The notes under the pieces are model-generated. The model had not been told where the DNA came from, made no database searches, and worked only from the letters and a program-made list of their open reading frames with translations. This document shows, piece after piece, positions 50,164 through 59,071 of a DNA stretch of 64,000 bases. A program made the translations under genes and the position numbers. Origin of the DNA: Solirubrobacteraceae bacterium (GTDB taxonomy: Bacteria; Actinomycetota; Thermoleophilia; Solirubrobacterales; Solirubrobacteraceae); contig JADGPL010000008.1 in the NCBI GenBank assembly GCA_017882455.1, forward strand, positions 78,107-142,106, read 5' to 3'. Positions within the stretch are counted from its first letter, which is position 1. The number at the start of each line of letters is the position of its first letter.

Positions 50164-50542
50164 CTATCCCGCGGCCTCACCCACCAGCTGCTCGAGCAGG
50201 CCGGCCATCTGCTCGAGGACCGCCACGTGCTCCTTGACCTCATAGATCGCGCCGAGCTCGCGCGGGTCCCTTGTAGCCGAGCATCACGCGCTCGCCCTCG
50301 CGCCACAGCAGGATTCGGAGCGGAAGCTCGATCCCGATCTTGGAATCGCTCTGCATCAGCGGCGTGCCGCCGCGCGGACTTCCGAACAGCAGGACCTCCT
50401 CGTCCGCCAGCTCCATGCCCACCTCCCGCGCCCCGGCAGCATGGTCGATCCGAGCGAACATCGTGAGGCTGTGGCCCTCGATGGCCTGTACGAGAGCGTT
50501 CCTGGTCTCCGGATAGCTGCGGGAGCTCGTCCTTACGATCAT
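50164..50542 (-). pseudogene. DUF302-family protein interrupted by a +1 frameshift
   Basis: ORF 50240..50542 reads ...ERVMLGYKGPARARRDL*; removing one G in GGGACCC (50264-50270) gives GYKDPRELGAIYEVKEHVAVLEQMAGLLEQLVGEAAG* ending at 50164. Confidence 0.8.
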
Positions 50543-50607
50543 GCTCGCCGGCCTCCCTTCTCTTCAGATGGGCGCGGCCGGCCTCCGCGCTCGGCGAGGG
50601 GTCGCGC

Positions 50608-50979
50608 CTAGCTGACCTGCAGTATCGAGAGCACGTTACCGGCCGGATCGGTGAACCATGCGATCAGCGGCCCTCCTCCGCGAAAGATGCCCTTGCCGTC
50701 CTGGTCAAAACCGTCGTAGCGCTCGAAGCTCACGCCGCGAGCGGCGAGCACGTCGACCGAGCTCTCGATGTCTGCGACCGGGAAGTTGAGGATCGTGTAA
50801 TCGGCCGGCTTGTGGCCCGGCTTGGGGTAGACGAGCGTGTCGCGCTCACCGGCCAGGTGCAGCGTCAACAGCCCGTTCTCCTCGGAGGTCCTGATGCCGA
50901 GGGTCTCGCCGTAGAACTCGCGGGCACTCCCCACATCGTCAACGGCGAACCCGCTGAAGGCTTTGGTCTCAGCGAACAT
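50608..50979 (-). CDS. VOC family protein
   Basis: MFAETKAFSGFAVDDVGSAREFYGETLGIRTSEENGLLTLHL...GPLIAWFTDPAGNVLSILQVS; start inside ORF 50608..51579. Confidence 0.9.
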   Translation of the reverse strand: MFAETKAFSGFAVDDVGSAREFYGETLGIRTSEENGLLTLHLAGERDTLVYPKPGHKPADYTILNFPVADIESSVDVLAARGVSFERYDGFDQDGKGIFRGGGPLIAWFTDPAGNVLSILQVS

Positions 50980-51163
50980 GACAGCTCCTCTCTGTGGCGA
51001 GATCCTCGCCTGTGGCGTCGGTCGCCGGCGGGTGCCCGCGCGGCGTGTGTGTTGTTGATGACCTTGCGCCGCGCAGAAACTAATCGGTCGTGTACTCCAC
51101 GCCCACGGCGCGCGCGTGAAAGCCGATGAGTCTTGACGCATCGGACGGTCCTTACTTGGGCCG

Positions 51164-51463
51164 ATGACCCTTCCCCCACCGCGGATCGTGGTCGTTACGA
51201 TCCGGCCGCCCCTGTGGCGCTCGGACCTGCCAGGACTCGTGCGGCGCACCTGCGCGGTGCTCGCGTCCGCCGGTGAGGTTCCCATCGACTTGGTTTGCTG
51301 CGACGCGGCGGCTGTGGAGGCCGACGGCGTGGCGGTTGACGCCCTGGCCCAACTGGCGCTTGCGGCGCGACGTAGGGGATGCGCGGCGAGGCTCAGCGGA
51401 GCTTCGGCGGAGCTCGTGGATCTGGTGCGCTTCGCGGGGCTGGCCGAGGTGTTGGGGTGCTGA
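51164..51463 (+). CDS. STAS-domain protein
   Basis: IDLVCCDAAAVEADGVAVDALAQLALAARRRGCAARLSGASAELVDLVRFAGLAEVLG. Confidence 0.75.
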   Translation: MTLPPPRIVVVTIRPPLWRSDLPGLVRRTCAVLASAGEVPIDLVCCDAAAVEADGVAVDALAQLALAARRRGCAARLSGASAELVDLVRFAGLAEVLGC

Positions 51464-51464
51464 G

Positions 51465-52454
51465 CTACGCCTCCAGGCGCGATGGCAGGCCGAAGAGCGG
51501 GAAGATCGTGTCGGTGGCCAGGAAGAAGGTGAACTCGAGGACCCGGCCGTCTGCGACCTCGAGCACCTGCAGCGCCCACGGGTCATAGCCCGAGCCGGTC
51601 TCGCTCGGCTTGTACTGCCCGAAGGCGGGCGAGCCGTTGGCGGGGACGGTCGGGATCACGCGCGATCCACGACAACCGGCGCCCCTGCCCACCCACCAGC
51701 CGAGGATGTCCCGACGCCCGCGCATCCACAGCTCATAGGGCGGCATCGACTGCGTGGCATCCTCGTGAATCAGCGCGGTGAGCGCATCCATGTCGTAGCG
51801 CTGGAAGGCATCGACATAGCGGCTCAGCAGCTCACGGTCGTGTTCGCTCAGTGCGCCGCGCCCCGCATCGGCGACCTCTGCGCTGTCGAGCGTCGCCCGG
51901 GCGCGCTGGAGGGCGCTGTTGACCGCAGCGACGCTCGTCTCGAGCAGTTCGGCGACCTCAGCGGCCTTCCAGTGCAGGACCTCGCAGAGGATCAGCGCAG
52001 CCCGCTGGCGCGGCGGCAGATGCTGGAGCGCGGCCACGAAGGCCAACCGGATCGTCTCGCGCGACTCAGCGACTGCGGCAGGGTCGCCCTCGGGCACTAC
52101 GCGCCCGTCCGGGACGGGCTCGATCCAGGTCACCTCCGGCAGGATCTCTCCGATCGGACCGTCCGGCGAGCGCGACTCGCCGAGGTCCATCGGCCGGGCG
52201 CGACGCTCCCGGCCACTGAGCGTGTCCAGGCAGACGTTGGTGGCGATTCGATACAGCCACGAGCGCAGCGAGGCACGCCCCTCGAAGCGCTCGCGCGCGC
52301 GCCAGGCGCGCAACAGCGTTTCCTGCACGGCGTCCTCGGCCTCGAACGGCGAGCCGAGCATCCTGCAGCAGTAGGCGGTCAGCTCGCGACGGTAGCGCTC
52401 GAGGTCGCTGAAGGACCCCTCGGTGGCAAGTGTCGAACCCTCCACGGGATGCAT
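51465..52454 (-). CDS. ECF-type RNA polymerase sigma factor with C-terminal SnoaL-like domain
   Basis: YRRELTAYCCRMLGSPFEAEDAVQETLLRAWRARERFEGRASLRSWLYRIATNVCLD; LPPRQRAALILCEVLHWKAAEVAELLETSVAAVNSALQRARATL; C-terminal YVDAFQRYDMDALTALIHEDATQSMPP. Confidence 0.95.
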   Translation of the reverse strand: MHPVEGSTLATEGSFSDLERYRRELTAYCCRMLGSPFEAEDAVQETLLRAWRARERFEGRASLRSWLYRIATNVCLDTLSGRERRARPMDLGESRSPDGPIGEILPEVTWIEPVPDGRVVPEGDPAAVAESRETIRLAFVAALQHLPPRQRAALILCEVLHWKAAEVAELLETSVAAVNSALQRARATLDSAEVADAGRGALSEHDRELLSRYVDAFQRYDMDALTALIHEDATQSMPPYELWMRGRRDILGWWVGRGAGCRGSRVIPTVPANGSPAFGQYKPSETGSGYDPWALQVLEVADGRVLEFTFFLATDTIFPLFGLPSRLEA

Positions 52455-52660
52455 CCTACGACCTCGCCGATGAGTTCAGCACCGGTGTCCCGTCTGTATG
52501 GCGAGTGCCCACAAGCCGCAACATGGCCTCGGGCACCCCGGCCAAATCGAACGAGAGGATCGGGGGGCAGAATCGTTGTGAGCGAGTTCGAGCTGCGACC
52601 GCACCGAGCCCGGCCGGCCGCCGTTGTCGGGACCGATCGAAGACGAAGAGAGCGCGTGCT

Positions 52661-54592
52661 CTAGCCCGCGCCGGCGAGCGCCCTCAGCAGCGCCTTCTCA
52701 TCGGCTGGCGCGCCGCCGGTGGGAACTGGCGCGGGATTGCCGAACCCGGGAACGACGGTGACGGTCGCCGGGGCGCCGGTCGAACGCTCGATGCGCAGCA
52801 ACGCAGTCCCGCTTTCGCCCACGATCTCTCGCCCGACGGCGATGGCCCTCGCAACCTTGGTGACGGGCAGATGGCATGCCGCGAGGAACTGTCTGGTCTC
52901 ATCCCGCTCCAGAGCATCTGCGTCGACTTCGATCTCCTCCACGTGTACGGGCGGCCGGGCGACCCCGGCCTGGGGCGCGATGATGCAGGCGACCATGTCG
53001 TCGGGGGTGGCTTCGGCCTCGGCGCGCACCCGGTCCAGCAGCCCGGCGGCGCCAGCACGGGGACCGAGCTCGGCGATGATCTCACCAAGGCGCTCGTGTC
53101 CAATCAGCCCCTCCTGCGCGCGAGCCTCGAGCAGCCCGTCGCTGAAGAGGCAGACGCGGGCGCCGACCGGCAGCGAGATGGTCGTCTGGCGGCGCCCGGT
53201 GGGCACGTCCCAGCCTACGGGCGGCGAGCAGCACAGCGTGAGCGGCTCGGGGGCCTCGCAACCGACTGCTATCGGTGGAGGATGACCGGCGCTCGCATAG
53301 GTGAACGTGGCGCTGGAGGCGTCGTATAGCCCGACGAGGACGGTTGCGTAGTGCGCAGCGGCCGCGTCGGCGAGCACGCTGCCGGCGAGCGCGATGGCGC
53401 TGCGCGGCTCCAGGCCGGCCTGGATGTAGGCGCGCAGCGTGTAGCGAGTGAGCGCTGCCTGGGTGAGGGCGCTGTGCCCGTGCCCCGCAACGTCGCCGAG
53501 GATCACGGCGACCTTGCCCGACTCGAGAACGAAGAGGTCATAGAAGTCGCCGCCGGCCGCGGGGCCGTCCGCCGGACGGTAGGCGACAGACACCGCCAGA
53601 TCTCCCAGACGCTCCGGGATGACGGGCACGAGAGTCGCCTGCATGACGCCGACGTCCCGCAGCAGCGCGGCGCGCTGGCGCTCGAGGCGCCTGGCACGCA
53701 GCGAGGCCAGCCGTGAGCGAATTCCCAACCCGAGGGCCACGAGCGCCAGCAGGAGGATGATCGGCTTGCTCCAGTCGGGTACGGGCACCGGGAACGGAAT
53801 CTGTCGGCCGAGGGCATCGAGTGGATTCGACGCTGCGGCGGTGGCGTGCGAGCGGCGAGGCTTGGACGAGGCGCCGGGAGTGGCGCTCGCCAAGAGCAGG
53901 GCCTTCGACGGACCGGCCGCGACGGCCGCCTGGGCGGAGCGCCGGAGGAGCGGATGGGATCGTGCCCGTGAGCGTCCTTGTGAGCGCGGCGCCGCTGAGG
54001 CGCTCCCCTGGCCACCGGCCGAAGGCGTCGTCGGCCAACCAGAGCCTGCTGGCGGAGAGCCGGCGCCGCCAGGGCCAGACGTGGCGGCGCTTGCCTTGCC
54101 CCCGCCGCCCGTCGACGTCGGCGCTTCGGTTGGCGCGGATGGGTGGCTGGGGCTCGTGACGGGGGTGCTGCTCGTCGGAGCCGACGGTGTCTGCACCGGG
54201 GGTGTCGCGGGTGCTTCCAGTTTCGGGATGGCCGGCACTTCGACCTTGGGCACTTCGATCCTGGGCACCGAGGGCAGTTCGACTTTCGCGACCCCCGGCA
54301 CTTCCACTCGCGGTTGCGGCGAGGCTTCGACCTTCAGGAGCGGCGGCACTTCCAGGTTCAGGCCCAAGGGCGCGCGAACGGAGAGCACGGCCGCGGAGCC
54401 AGACGTCTGAGGCGTGGAGAGCAACGCGAGCTCTAGGGGCACCGCCGCAGCGGCGGCAGACCCCGAGAACCCGCAGAGGGCCGCAACCGAGAGCAACAGC
54501 GCGAGCCTCATGAGACCTATGCCCTTGTGCAGACCGAGACGCATCGGCGGTTGCTCGCTCCTCCCGTGGGATCCGCTTGGGGACATGATCAC
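52661..54592 (-). CDS. Secreted/membrane PP2C-type (SpoIIE) serine phosphatase
   Basis: Signal-like N-terminus, Pro-rich linker, TM PIILLLALVALGLGIRS; YRPADGPAAGGDFYDLFVLESGKVAVILGDVAGHGHSALTQAAL; true start may be ~54544. Confidence 0.9.
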   Translation of the reverse strand: MIMSPSGSHGRSEQPPMRLGLHKGIGLMRLALLLSVAALCGFSGSAAAAAVPLELALLSTPQTSGSAAVLSVRAPLGLNLEVPPLLKVEASPQPRVEVPGVAKVELPSVPRIEVPKVEVPAIPKLEAPATPPVQTPSAPTSSTPVTSPSHPSAPTEAPTSTGGGGKASAATSGPGGAGSPPAGSGWPTTPSAGGQGSASAAPRSQGRSRARSHPLLRRSAQAAVAAGPSKALLLASATPGASSKPRRSHATAAASNPLDALGRQIPFPVPVPDWSKPIILLLALVALGLGIRSRLASLRARRLERQRAALLRDVGVMQATLVPVIPERLGDLAVSVAYRPADGPAAGGDFYDLFVLESGKVAVILGDVAGHGHSALTQAALTRYTLRAYIQAGLEPRSAIALAGSVLADAAAAHYATVLVGLYDASSATFTYASAGHPPPIAVGCEAPEPLTLCCSPPVGWDVPTGRRQTTISLPVGARVCLFSDGLLEARAQEGLIGHERLGEIIAELGPRAGAAGLLDRVRAEAEATPDDMVACIIAPQAGVARPPVHVEEIEVDADALERDETRQFLAACHLPVTKVARAIAVGREIVGESGTALLRIERSTGAPATVTVVPGFGNPAPVPTGGAPADEKALLRALAGAG

Positions 54593-54652
54593 ACAAGGAT
54601 CCCGGGAAACGGGCGGTATCAGCGCATGCTCAGGAGTTGGCGCAGCGACTCT

Positions 54653-55849
54653 TCAGCCACGAGAAGCGCCCTGCTGAGGCTGCTCCAACTTGTCATAGCC
54701 CCAGAGAGCCACGAGATCACGGCCTAGGTACTCGCTCAGTGCGACGACCTCGGGCTTGAAGCGCCGGCGCAATTCGAGCACCAGGTCCTCATCGAGAGAC
54801 TTGGGCTTGTCGTAGAAGAGCCGGTTGCGAAGCGCCACCGCCGAGGAGCGACTCAGTGGCAGGAGCCTCTTGATCGCACTCGAAGAAGCAGCGGGGCCGG
54901 CAGACTGGCCGTCCGCGACCGCCTGCGAAGCGCCATTCGCATTCGCGCGACCGTGATCGAGCGCCTCGTGTGGATCGCGCCCGATCAACTCCTCCGCCGT
55001 GTCAAACCCCAGAGACTTGGCGATTCGGTGGACGAGCGCGTACAAGCGGGGTGCGCGTATCCGGACCGACGGGTGGACCTCCCCCCCGCGCACCGGCACG
55101 GTGTCGTCCACGCCCAGGAAGCGCCATATGTCGCGAATGACCGCCTCGTTGTCCCGGCGATAGTCGTCATAGATGATCACCATGATCTGCTCGGGCGGAA
55201 ACACCTCTTGATAGCGGCGCAGCTGCTCGACGTACCGCACGTAGTCCGAGTAGGCAAAGCCGGCGTCATCGCCGCTTTCCCGCACTTGGCCGGTGGTGTC
55301 CTCGAGGGCGAGCGCCATTCCGGGGTCGTTCGTCGTCACGCTGCGATTCCGCGCACGCTGTAGATGGAACGAGTGCAGGAAGCTCACCGGCTCCCTCAGC
55401 ACGGCGATGATGCGCGCGTCCGGCCGCAGCTCCGCTATGCGCCGGGCGGCGGCGCGAGAGACGAGGTAGGAAGGCGTAGCCTCGCCAACGCGCTGGCCGG
55501 GCTCAGCCCGGTCAAACAGCGACAGATACTGCTCGAGCGTCGTCGGATATGTACTCAGTTCCTGCGTGCGAGGGTGCAGCTCTGGCGCGAAGAACCGTGT
55601 CTCCTTGAGCTGGGGCATGAAGATCTGCGGATGACGTCTGAGGAACTCGTAGAGCGCCGTGGTACCGCACTTGGGATGACCGACGATGAAGAAGTCGGGA
55701 AGTCCCTTGTCCAGTACCGGAACGGCGGACGATGTCTCAGGCGAAGGCATTACGCGCAACTCGAGCCCCGGATCATTCGGTCCGTCGAGTCCCTCAAGCC
55801 CGTCATCCGAGCGATGCTCAGCAGATCCATACCCCTCCACCGTACCCAA
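54653..55849 (-). CDS. Sulfotransferase family protein
   Basis: LPDFFIVGHPKCGTTALYEFLRRHPQIFMPQLKETRFFA (PAPS loop), AVLREPVSFLHSFHLQRARN; start could be nearer 55750. Confidence 0.92.
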   Translation of the reverse strand: MGTVEGYGSAEHRSDDGLEGLDGPNDPGLELRVMPSPETSSAVPVLDKGLPDFFIVGHPKCGTTALYEFLRRHPQIFMPQLKETRFFAPELHPRTQELSTYPTTLEQYLSLFDRAEPGQRVGEATPSYLVSRAAARRIAELRPDARIIAVLREPVSFLHSFHLQRARNRSVTTNDPGMALALEDTTGQVRESGDDAGFAYSDYVRYVEQLRRYQEVFPPEQIMVIIYDDYRRDNEAVIRDIWRFLGVDDTVPVRGGEVHPSVRIRAPRLYALVHRIAKSLGFDTAEELIGRDPHEALDHGRANANGASQAVADGQSAGPAASSSAIKRLLPLSRSSAVALRNRLFYDKPKSLDEDLVLELRRRFKPEVVALSEYLGRDLVALWGYDKLEQPQQGASRG

Positions 55850-55959
55850 CCTCCCTAAACGTACGGTGAGTGAATTGTTAATGCTTGTTCACCGTTTAGG
55901 TGCGGTTAATACTTGTTCACCTCCACCGTGAGGTACACTGACACTGCGAGACAGCATAG

Positions 55960-57066
55960 CCCCGCATCGGCGGTTCAGTTCGACAGCTCGCCCGCTGCCG
56001 TCCGGGTCGGTGATGGTCGCGAAGCGCACAGCGTCGCCGATCGTCTCGACGGGACCGGCGACTATCCCGCAATTTGCGAGCTCGGCCAAGAAGGCCTCGT
56101 CAGGCCATGGCGCCGACAGTAGCGGCGCTCTGGCGGACGGCCGCCTTGGAGGCGTCGCGCTCTGTCGTTCGGCCCGTGAGCTCGGCCACCAGGAGGCGAC
56201 GCCCGGCGATCCAGGCAATGACGGCATGCGCCCCAGCGCCGGCGAGCACGGCGTTGCGCAGCACTCCTGTGCCGAGCGTTCGCGGCGGGCTGAACGAGGC
56301 TCCAGCCGACCGAACGGAGTAGACGAGTCGCTCGCGGTCGAATCGCCCTCTCCCCACGCAACGATCGCGCTGTCGGTCGTTGCCGCTGCCACCGGGTACT
56401 GCGAGACCGTGCTCGGCGGACTCAGCTCCTCGGGCGCGGAGAAGCTCCCGTTCGCCTGTTCGCCGGCCACCTCGAGCGAGCCGGTCACCGGCGACTCGGC
56501 CTGCGCCGAGGCGTCTCTGCCGACCGTCCACGCAGCCACAGGACCCCCGTCGGCCGGCAGCGCGACCACCGGACCGCTGTAGGAGTCGATGCTCGGTGGC
56601 GGGTTGGGCACCTCCGCGGCCGTCTGCGGCGCGGCGAAGGACAGGCCTGTGCCGAGCCTTGCGACTTGCAGGAGCCACGGCAGCGTTCCCCCGACGCCGT
56701 ATCCGACGGCGACACCGCCGGGTCCCGCGAACACGCTATCCCCGCTGCCTTCCGAGGAGGGGATCGACTGCTCGGTGCCGGCTGAGAGGACCTGCGGCGC
56801 GTCGAAGGTCTGGGCTCCAGCCGGGAGGACCGCGGCAGCGACCTGAGCGTTTGCGGGACTGGGCCCGAGCACCAGCGGCGTCTGATAGCTCACTGCCACG
56901 TCTCCCGCAGCATCCGCCGCAGCTCCGCCCAGGTTCGCGTAGTAGGCGAGTGCGAGGGTGCGCTCGGCGGGCCAGGAGCAGCGACGGCCTGGCTATCAAA
57001 CACGGCAACCGAGAGCACCGCCATGGTGACCGCGACACTGATCGCGAACACTCGCGTCGAGGGCAT
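55960..57066 (-). pseudogene. Decayed secreted repeat/propeller-like gene with two frame changes, followed by a VOC C-terminal remnant
   Basis: Signal peptide MPSTRVFAISVAVTMAVLSVAVFDSQAVAAP in one frame, body ERTLALAYYANLGGAAADAAGDVAVSYQTPLVLG... in a second, RERLVYSVRSAGASFSPPRTLGTGVLRNAVLAG in a third; then AFLAELANCGIVAGPVETIGDAVRFATITDPDGSG. Confidence 0.65.
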
Positions 57067-57162
57067 CAAAGGCGACTCTACTCCCCAGGAGGTCCCCTCT
57101 GGCTTGCGCAGTCAGCCGTTCCGCGGCGGGACTCCACACCTGGGTCGTTGCGAAGTCGAGCG

Positions 57163-58404
57163 TCAGAGACCGACCGAGACACGCGGGACACGGGAGGCGA
57201 CCACATCGAGGATGCGCTCGATGCATGGGTCATGCCACCCCTCTTCGAGCGCCTCGTCGCGCAGGAGCGGGGCCTGGATGGCGACTCGCTCACTCAGACG
57301 GCGACACTCGCGCGCAAAGGCCGTCGCGTTCAGCGAGAAGTCGTCGGCTAGGTCGGCGAACTGGATCGAGGTGATCAAGTCGGGGTCGAGCTCGTCGCCG
57401 ATGCTCAGAGCCAGCCGCGTGTCGAGCTCCGGGTAGGCGGCCGTGCAGACGATGTCATACAGCGGCGCCGGGTGCACGCCGTCCTCGCCGTGGATCAGCG
57501 AGATGTTCTTGGCGTGGGCGTCGGCGTTGCCCACGAGGCAGTGAAAGACCGCCGCCTGGGCGCCCGCGAGACGATCGAGGCCCGGTGAGGGCGAGTGCTC
57601 GTCCAGCAGCTCGGCGAGAGCGACGTAGGAGGGGAGCCTCCAACCCTCCTTCTGATACTTGAAGTCGGGGGTAAGACCGAGCGCCTGGCAGAGATCCTCC
57701 TGGTGCACGCGCGTAGGCGGGAAGCTCGAGAGCTCGCGATCGAAGCGCTGCACGACCAGGCACGGACGATCCGCGAGTTCGATCAGCTGCACCTCCGCGA
57801 CAGAGAGGCCGCAGCGCGCGGCCAGGCGCATGCAGAAGTACTCGTTGGTCGCGAGACCCGGGTAGTCGCCGTCGGGCGGCTCGGGCTTGAGTATGTGGGT
57901 GCTGGGCATGCCGTCCAGCGGCTTGCCGAAGACACCTGCTTCGTCGCGCAGGAGCACGGCCTTGTTCTGCACGCCGGCGAGGCTGAGGCGCAGACGCTCA
58001 TCCTCGGCATGCATTCCGAGCGGATGGCGCGGGAGTTCTTCGATCAGTGCGTCGAGCTCGTTGTCGTCGAGCCAGCGCACCGAGAGAGTCTCTGACATGC
58101 GCTTGGCCTCGAGGATCTGGAGCGCGCCCGCGCAGTCGCGGCCGAGCTCTGAGAGCAGGCCGTAGGAGTCGCTGGCGGCGAGCTTGAGCTGGCCTGCGAT
58201 CCGCTCGCGCACCGCACCCTCGGGCAGCAGGGCCTCGAAGAAGGGGCGGCTCTGAGCCGGGGTGAAGGCCTCCCCGGAGGTCGGCAGCGAGAGCGAGATC
58301 GCGCGCGCGGCGTTGCTGTACTGAAAGAAGTACTCGCGCGAGCGCTCGTCGACGCGCTGCAATTTGCCGACCTCCTCGCGTCCCCAGTAGACGCCAAGGC
58401 TCAT
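57163..58404 (-). CDS. hipA: HipA-family serine/threonine kinase toxin
   Basis: LSLPTSGEAFTPAQSRPFFEALLPEGAVRERIA, LSLAGVQNKAVLL, GMPSTHILKP, CLVVQRFDR, LVGNADAHAKNISL. Confidence 0.95.
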   Translation of the reverse strand: MSLGVYWGREEVGKLQRVDERSREYFFQYSNAARAISLSLPTSGEAFTPAQSRPFFEALLPEGAVRERIAGQLKLAASDSYGLLSELGRDCAGALQILEAKRMSETLSVRWLDDNELDALIEELPRHPLGMHAEDERLRLSLAGVQNKAVLLRDEAGVFGKPLDGMPSTHILKPEPPDGDYPGLATNEYFCMRLAARCGLSVAEVQLIELADRPCLVVQRFDRELSSFPPTRVHQEDLCQALGLTPDFKYQKEGWRLPSYVALAELLDEHSPSPGLDRLAGAQAAVFHCLVGNADAHAKNISLIHGEDGVHPAPLYDIVCTAAYPELDTRLALSIGDELDPDLITSIQFADLADDFSLNATAFARECRRLSERVAIQAPLLRDEALEEGWHDPCIERILDVVASRVPRVSVGL

Positions 58405-58625
58405 CCGCCGCTCCGGCGGCGCACCTCGAGCTCCAGGCCCAGCGCGCTGAGAATTCGCGTGAGGACGTCGAGGCGGACCGTCGGCTCACCGTTCTCGACG
58501 CGGTGGATCGAACGCACCGCGACGTTTGCGACCAGGGCAAGCTTGGCTTGATCCATGCCCTGGCGACGGCGTGCCTCGCGGACGCTTCGTCCGATTCGCT
58601 GGGATGTCGACTCCTCAGAGGTCAT
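58401..58625 (-). CDS. hipB: HipB-like XRE antitoxin
   Basis: RIGRSVREARRRQGMDQAKLALVANVAVRSIHRVENGEPTVRLDVLTRILSALGLELEV; 4-bp overlap with hipA. Confidence 0.93.
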   Translation of the reverse strand: MTSEESTSQRIGRSVREARRRQGMDQAKLALVANVAVRSIHRVENGEPTVRLDVLTRILSALGLELEVRRRSGG

Positions 58626-58643
58626 CTGCGTGATCGCGCAGAT
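58624..58643 (-). promoter_or_regulatory. Candidate HipB operator O1, overlapping the hipB start codon
   Basis: ATCTGCG-TGATCG-CGCAGAT perfect inverted arms; 16-mer TGCGTGATCGCGCAGA repeated at 58725. Confidence 0.7.
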
Positions 58644-58721
58644 TGTACTTCGTTTCGTAGGTTTTGCTCAGAATATGTGCGATCGTGCCGATTTCCTTGC
58701 ATAGCAGCAAGCAGACGTGTG

Positions 58722-58741
58722 ATTTGCGTGATCGCGCAGAC
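58722..58741 (-). promoter_or_regulatory. Candidate HipB operator O2
   Basis: ATTTGCGTGATCGCGCAGAC, same 16-mer as O1, 98 bp upstream. Confidence 0.65.
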
Positions 58742-58877
58742 GAAGGTGGGCCGAGCCTCAACTCGCCGCAGTGGCGAGCCAGGGCAACTCCGGTACCCAC
58801 CGATTGTGCGATATCGATTTGCTTGGCCGATTCCGGGATCTTTCGTGCCTGTTCGCCCGCCTTCGCAGACAAAAGCA

Positions 58878-58906
58878 TCGGGGAGACAGGATTTGAACCT
58901 GCGACC
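58878..58906 (-). other. Orphan tRNA 3' end (tRNA-Pro-like), candidate attachment-site remnant
   Basis: Minus strand GGTCGCAGGTTCAAATCCTGTCTCCCCGA: T-arm GCAGG-TTCAAAT-CCTGT, acceptor strand CTCCCCG, discriminator A; no matching CGGGGAG 5' half or anticodon arm upstream. Confidence 0.65.
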
Positions 58907-59037
58907 GCCCGGCCCCAGCCTGACCGTTTCAGCGTCGCTCGGTGCTCTGAGCCCGTGTTTACTGGCTTTCGGTGCGTCTGAGTGCTCCTGAGTTGCGCTC
59001 ACTTTGGACCCCAAATTGGACCCCACACCCATAAGTC

Positions 59038-59065
59038 TTGACTTCTACAAGCTTCTGCTTATACT
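59038..59065 (+). promoter_or_regulatory. Promoter of the HigBA-like module (predicted leaderless)
   Basis: TTGACT (59038-59043), 16-bp spacer, TATACT (59060-59065), GTG start at 59072. Confidence 0.7.
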
Positions 59066-59071
59066 AACAAG

